A DNA stretch of 64,000 nt from Selenomonas ruminantium subsp. lactilytica TAM6421 (lineage in GTDB: Bacteria > Bacillota > Negativicutes > Selenomonadales > Selenomonadaceae): assembly GCF_000284095.1 (NCBI RefSeq), contig NC_017068.1, positions 2,728,001 to 2,792,000 on the forward strand, in the 5' to 3' direction. The notes beneath the pieces were generated by a model that ran no database searches, was not told where the DNA came from, and worked only from the letters and a program-made list of their open reading frames with translations. A program made the translations under genes and the position numbers. Below, in pieces: positions 60,729 through 64,000 of the stretch (position 1 is the stretch's first letter; each line of letters opens with the position of its first letter).

Positions 60729-60849
60729 AATATCGCCTTCTTTACTGTGTGAGTTTTTATCTCGCCCATAGGTATACTGTTTTTATTATACTACATAAAG
60801 CAGAAAAAATCCTGCTATCTGTAAGGAAAAACTCCCCGCTTCCTCATGG

Positions 60850-60894
60850 CGAAAGGCGCAACCTTGTCTTGCAGGAACAAAGTTGCGCCTTTCG
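60850..60894 (-). terminator. Long hairpin after the NCS2 permease gene
   Basis: CGAAAGGCGCAAC / GTTGCGCCTTTCG (13 bp) extended by TTGT/ACAA with one mismatch, 20 bp past the permease stop. There is no U tract on either strand, so it is a poor canonical terminator, perhaps a 3' stabiliser. The rest of 60729-60914 contains only weak promoter-like AT stretches. Confidence 0.45.
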
Positions 60895-60914
60895 TCAAAA
60901 GCTTTATGTAAATT

Positions 60915-62195
60915 CTAGAACCTTGCCTGGAAAACAAGATTCAAGAGGAAAAGAAAGCCCAGGATATAGCTGAGCGCATGAACCTCGCGCCCATTGCCAT
61001 TCAGACATTTCAATAGGGGATAGGCGGCGAAGCCAAATGCCAGGCCAGTTGAGATACTGCCCGACAGAGGAATCAGCACCACCACCAAAAATGCTGGGAA
61101 CCATTCAGAAAAATCATCAAAAGTCATATATTTAAGCTGCTGCATCATCATGGCTCCCGTAATGATGATCACCGGGGCAATAGCTGCCGCCGGCACATAT
61201 GCAAGCAGGGGAATGAAGAACAAAGAGAGAATAAACAGGATAGACGCCGTAAGCGCCATCAGTCCCGTACGGCCGCCGCTGGCAATGCCGGCTGCACTCT
61301 CCGCTGCCGCCACTGTCGGGCTGGTGCCCATCACGCTGGAAAGAATCGTCGTGATGGCCGACCCCTTGAAGGTCCTGGCAAACTTGGCCTGATTGGGCAG
61401 GATGCCCTCCAAAAGCCCCATGGTCTCGAAGACCATGATCATGGACATGGAAAAGACTGCCAATAAAAACGGAATACTCAACAACCGGGAAAAATCAGCC
61501 TGCATGAACAGCTGCGGATAATCACCGACCGTGGCCAGATTGACACTGACCGGATTTGCCTCCCTGATTCCCAGGAAATACCCCAGAACGCTGGTCACCA
61601 CAATGGCAATGAAGAAACTTCCCATCACCTTCCGCAGGTAAAGCCCCAAACTCAGGATCAGACCAAAGATTGCCAGCAGCGCCGCAGGATCAGTCAGCGA
61701 CCCCAGTTCGATGATGGTATTCGTGCCCCGGCGAATCAGCTGAGCTTTCTCCAGACCAATCTCCACCAGGAACAGCCCTATGCCTACGGTAATGGCACAT
61801 TTCAGCGAAGGCGGTACTGCCCGGCTGAGCTTGCCCGCCAGCCGCGTACAGGCCACCAGCGCAAAAATCACACCGGATAACAGCGAAATCGCCAAAGCCT
61901 CATGCCAGCTGAGCCCCATCTGTACGCAAATCGTGTAAGTAAAGAAGGCATTAATCCCCATGCCCGGGGTGAGCACGATGGGAGCATTGGCCACGAAAGC
62001 CATCAGCAGGCAGCCAATCACCGATGAGAAGATCGTGGCAAAAACAGACAACTCCACCGGAATACCCGCATCAGCCAAAATCAGGGGATTGACAATTATG
62101 ATATAAGAGATTGCGAAAAATGCCGTAATCCCGGCCACAATCTCCCGCTGCCAGACCTTAGGATGACTCAGGGCATGACCAAACAAATTCCGCAT
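60915..62195 (-). CDS. NCS2-family purine-type permease (AzgA/PbuG-like)
   Basis: 426 residues with about 12-14 membrane helices. Hallmarks: REIVAGITAFFAISYIIIVN, VLTPGMGINAFFTYT, FETMGLLEG, GTSPTVAAAESAAGIASGGR and PLLAYVPAAAIAPVIIITGAMM. AzgA/PbuG members carry hypoxanthine, guanine or adenine. GGGAGAG precedes the ATG at 62195. No purine riboswitch is seen upstream. Confidence 0.92.
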   Translation of the reverse strand: MRNLFGHALSHPKVWQREIVAGITAFFAISYIIIVNPLILADAGIPVELSVFATIFSSVIGCLLMAFVANAPIVLTPGMGINAFFTYTICVQMGLSWHEALAISLLSGVIFALVACTRLAGKLSRAVPPSLKCAITVGIGLFLVEIGLEKAQLIRRGTNTIIELGSLTDPAALLAIFGLILSLGLYLRKVMGSFFIAIVVTSVLGYFLGIREANPVSVNLATVGDYPQLFMQADFSRLLSIPFLLAVFSMSMIMVFETMGLLEGILPNQAKFARTFKGSAITTILSSVMGTSPTVAAAESAAGIASGGRTGLMALTASILFILSLFFIPLLAYVPAAAIAPVIIITGAMMMQQLKYMTFDDFSEWFPAFLVVVLIPLSGSISTGLAFGFAAYPLLKCLNGNGREVHALSYILGFLFLLNLVFQARF

Positions 62196-62254
62196 GCTTC
62201 GCACTCTCCCTTCATTGTTTATCATTTCATAAACATTGTACCCATTTGCCCGCT

Positions 62255-62293
62255 AAAAAAAAAGGACATTCGTCCAAAATATGTCCTTTTTTT
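62255..62293. terminator. Terminator-like hairpin between divergent permease and Crp genes
   Basis: AAAAAAAGGACAT / ATGTCCTTTTTTT (13 bp), T-runs on both strands (nine on minus). It lies between divergently transcribed genes, where a terminator is unexpected; it could attenuate a permease leader or insulate promoters. Confidence 0.6.
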
Positions 62294-62358
62294 CCGCAAA
62301 GAAATGCTTTATAATAAATGGATACATTTTCCCATTCACGACAGAAAGGATTTCGACT

Positions 62359-63009
62359 ATGGAATTAGACTTCATCCTGGCCCATATGCCAGAAGAAATA
62401 CGGCGGCAGACCACCCACAAGACCTATATGAGCGGCGAAACCATCGTGCGCAAGGGCGAAGATGCCAAGCATGTCTACCTCATAACCAAGGGCAGCACCC
62501 GCGTCAGCAACGAATTCGCCAGCGGCCAGCGCTACACCTTCGCCGCCTTAGGCGAAGCCGACATCATCGGCGATCTGGATGTATTGGCTGGCAAAAGCGT
62601 CTACGCCGCCACCAATGAAGCAGACAGCACCTGCGAAGTCATCGCCATGCGGGCCGAAACCTTCATCCAATGGATGCATCTGGATAACGAATTTGCCGTG
62701 GCCGTAGCCCGCATGCTGGCCGCAAAAATGTATCCCACCTCCAACGAAGCCGGCCGCATCAAATTCCTGCCCAGCCTCGAACGCCTCCATAGCTACCTCT
62801 TGAAGCGTCTTGGTGATATCGAAACCGACCTCTTCATCCTGCACACCAGCCGCCAGCAGATTGCCGACGACATCGGCACCAGCGTAAAAACCGTCAACCG
62901 CGGCGTGCTGAAACTGAAAGAAGCCGGCCTCATCACCCTGTTCCACGGCAAGATCACCATCAACAAAGAACAGCAACAGGCCCTGAAAGACGCCCAGGTC
63001 GAAGAATAA
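62359..63009 (+). CDS. Crp/Fnr-family transcriptional regulator
   Basis: 216 residues: cyclic-nucleotide-binding-like beta-barrel (YMSGETIVRKGEDAKHVYLI, GEADIIGDLDVLAGKSVYAA), dimer helix and C-terminal winged helix (TSRQQIADDIGTSVKTVNRG, LKEAGLITLFHGKITI). It has no N-terminal Cys cluster, so it is not a canonical Fnr oxygen sensor; the ligand is unknown. AAAGGA eight bases before the ATG; -10-like TATAAT at 62310-62315. Confidence 0.9.
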   Translation: MELDFILAHMPEEIRRQTTHKTYMSGETIVRKGEDAKHVYLITKGSTRVSNEFASGQRYTFAALGEADIIGDLDVLAGKSVYAATNEADSTCEVIAMRAETFIQWMHLDNEFAVAVARMLAAKMYPTSNEAGRIKFLPSLERLHSYLLKRLGDIETDLFILHTSRQQIADDIGTSVKTVNRGVLKLKEAGLITLFHGKITINKEQQQALKDAQVEE

Positions 63010-63015
63010 AGCACA

Positions 63016-63051
63016 CAAAAAACGGGAACCTTTCCGAAGAAAGGTTCCCGT
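63016..63051 (-). terminator. Terminator of the tRNA-Val operon
   Basis: ACGGGAACCTTTC / GAAAGGTTCCCGT (13 bp, CGAA/TTCG loop) followed by TTTTTTG on the minus strand, 13 bp beyond the last tRNA. Confidence 0.85.
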
Positions 63052-63064
63052 AAACTATGCAATC

Positions 63065-63141
63065 TGGTGCTCGCCGAGGGATTCGAACCCCCGACCCCCT
63101 CCATGTGACGGAGATGCTCTAGCCAACTGAGCTAGGCGAGC
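63065..63141 (-). tRNA. tRNA-Val (anticodon CAC)
   Basis: 77 nt with encoded CCA. Acceptor GCTCGCC/GGCGAGC, D stem GCTC/GAGC, anticodon stem TCTCC/GGAGG with loop GTCACAT (U33, anticodon CAC), T stem GGGGG/CCCTC with loop TTCGAAT. Follows tRNA-Val(GAC) by 4 bp. Confidence 0.93.
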
Positions 63142-63145
63142 AACA

Positions 63146-63222
63146 TGGTGGGGTTAACAGAATTCGAATCTGTGACCTCCTCGATGTCAACGAGACACTC
63201 TAACCAACTGAGCTATAACCCC
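63146..63222 (-). tRNA. tRNA-Val (anticodon GAC)
   Basis: 77 nt with encoded CCA. Acceptor GGGGTTA/TAACCCC, anticodon stem TCTCG/CGAGG with loop TTGACAT (anticodon GAC), T stem ACAGA/TCTGT with TTCGAAT. First in a two-tRNA operon. Confidence 0.93.
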
Positions 63223-63248
63223 ATGTCATATATCTAACGACAGGACTT

Positions 63249-63277
63249 AGTATAACACAATGAGTGCCTCGTTGCAA
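63249..63277 (-). promoter_or_regulatory. Promoter of the tRNA-Val operon
   Basis: Minus strand: -35 TTGCAA (63272-63277), 17-bp spacer, -10 TATACT (63249-63254); start about 20 nt before the first tRNA. Confidence 0.75.
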
Positions 63278-63282
63278 TAGGG

Positions 63283-63527
63283 AAGGTCTTAATTTCTTAA
63301 AAATTATTGCCAGTCCCATCAGACATAGCGAATAAATGCCGCTGTCTATGCCATTCTCATTGCAATCCCGAAGCATTTTCCACCAACGTGGTCTTCCCCG
63401 TAGCGCTCTGTCCGCGAATAACGGTCACATCAAGCCGGATTTTAAACTGCAATCGTCGGCTGTTTATCACAAGATCATAGCTGCCACGCAAATCTCTCAC
63501 CCAATCTTGTACAGCGTAAGAATCTTC
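63283..63527 (-). pseudogene. Remnant of a P-loop ATPase N-terminus
   Basis: Read on the minus strand, 63527-63357 encodes an ATPase-like segment: WVRDLRGSYDLVINSRRLQF, LDVTVIRGQSATGKTTLVEN, with the Walker A GQSATGKTT at about 63388-63414. The frame stops at TGA (63357-63359). In another frame the following codons read NENGIDSGIYSL, which looks like the continuation after a frameshift, and then the similarity ends at the tRNA promoter. No proper start is visible. It is likely a decayed mobile-element gene. Confidence 0.5.
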
Positions 63528-63529
63528 AT

Positions 63530-63934
63530 TTACAAATCATTTATAGAACTGCCATATAATTTTTTTATACTCTTTTCCATTTTTTGAAACTCCGGTATAT
63601 ATCTATTCATGATAACATACACTAATTCATTTGCCTTTTTTCCATCATATATATGCGTTAAATCATTTCTTTGATCCAACATTTCCAACCATATATCTTC
63701 ATCAAAAAAATCATAGATTTTATAGGCCTCTTTTATAATAGTCCTGGGCGAACCAGATGCTGCAATAGGACGACCTTCATATTTGATCAATTCCTTAATC
63801 AACTTCCAGCCCAACTCAAACTGCACAAAAAACTTATCAATGATTCCACTAATTATAAATTCATTTTGCAAATCTTGCTCTGATGCTTTTGATAATATAT
63901 GCAAATTACTACAAAAATTATCATACTTTTTCAT
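63530..63934 (-). CDS. HEPN-domain protein (HI0074-like, nucleotidyltransferase partner)
   Basis: 134 residues, all-helical: KFFVQFELGWKLIKELIKYE, SPRTIIKEAYKIYDFFDEDI and RNDLTHIYD, whose R-x4-H motif is the HEPN RNase signature. The family pairs with a minimal nucleotidyltransferase (MNT) in HEPN/MNT toxin-antitoxin modules. It overlaps the MNT-like gene upstream by 14 bp. AT-rich, unlike the rest of the window, suggesting horizontal transfer. Confidence 0.85.
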   Translation of the reverse strand: MKKYDNFCSNLHILSKASEQDLQNEFIISGIIDKFFVQFELGWKLIKELIKYEGRPIAASGSPRTIIKEAYKIYDFFDEDIWLEMLDQRNDLTHIYDGKKANELVYVIMNRYIPEFQKMEKSIKKLYGSSINDL

Positions 63935-64000
63935 ATATAATAACTCCGTCTCTTTTTATTTCGCTTTTTAATTCATCCGATACCTTTTCATCCATATCAA
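63921..64000 (-). CDS. C-terminus of a minimal nucleotidyltransferase (MNT), 5' part outside window
   Basis: The last 25 codons of a minus-strand frame read DMDEKVSDELKSEIKRDGVI followed by IYEKV and TGA (63921-63923). The EIKRDGVIIYE ending is typical of MNT proteins that accompany HEPN partners. The catalytic GSxxR...DxD part is beyond the window edge. The 14-bp overlap with the HEPN gene indicates coupling. Confidence 0.7.
   Translation of the reverse strand, partial: DMDEKVSDELKSEIKRDGVIIYEKV

Noticed and set aside
62196-62254. Purine riboswitch upstream of the NCS2 permease
   Set aside because: No conserved purine aptamer core or three-way junction sequence could be found in the leader.

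Overview
The window looks like a chromosomal segment of a diderm Firmicute (class Negativicutes), probably Selenomonas or a close relative. Low-GC-phylum housekeeping proteins (DUF951, Gx transporter, NusG domain II, trimeric FeFe hydrogenase) sit beside a full lipid A/KDO/LPS-export/Bam/Tam/Mla set and a porin with an N-terminal SLH domain, the OmpM-type tether of Negativicutes. Most of the sequence is GC-rich; the last 500 bases are clearly AT-rich.

Region 1 (1-36.2 kb, all minus strand) is one outer-membrane biogenesis cluster. In transcription order from 36.2 kb: mlaE-mlaF-mlaD (phospholipid transport), tolC, tamB, a sigma-70-family factor, an uncharacterised single-pass protein, bamA, an uncharacterised predicted outer-membrane protein, three Skp/OmpH-like genes, lpxD, an LpxL-type acyltransferase, lpxC, fabZ, lpxA, lpxI, lpxB, msbA, a waaA-lpxK fusion, kdsB, kdsA, kdsD, kdsC, a second LpxL-type acyltransferase, lptC, lptA, lptB, an LptF/G permease, then a DUF3084 gene, a YqgF-like gene and a dCMP deaminase cut by the window edge. 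The cluster makes lipid A-KDO, flips it, exports it, folds outer-membrane proteins and moves phospholipids. Intergenic repeats interrupt it at 4.6 kb and 8.7-8.9 kb, and internal promoters or terminators are visible near 15.2, 21.9 and 22.5 kb.

Region 2 (36.2-38.7 kb) is accessory DNA: an intact IS1182-family element with inverted ends and a flanking 9-bp direct repeat, with two diverged copies of a small hairpin-rich MITE-like element on either side, in opposite orientation.

Region 3 (38.7-49.1 kb) is metabolic: panB with a DUF2520 Rossmann protein, alr, a NusG-II/Gx transporter pair, small membrane and DUF951 genes, a nitrilase-family hydrolase, ychF, upp, glyA, rpiB and glpK. At 49.2-49.5 kb lies a compact locus resembling a type I toxin-antitoxin, with a 21-residue hydrophobic peptide.

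Region 4 (49.6-54.7 kb) is surface-related: the SLH porin, a methyltransferase-like gene coupled to a SPINDLY/OGT-type (GT41) glycosyltransferase, a metallophosphoesterase and a small unknown gene.

Region 5 (54.8-63.0 kb): a trimeric NAD(P)-linked FeFe hydrogenase, a HAD phosphatase coupled to a REC-GGDEF-EAL c-di-GMP protein, an NCS2 purine-type permease and a Crp/Fnr regulator. The window ends with two tRNA-Val genes, a decayed P-loop ATPase fragment and an AT-rich MNT/HEPN toxin-antitoxin module cut by the window edge.
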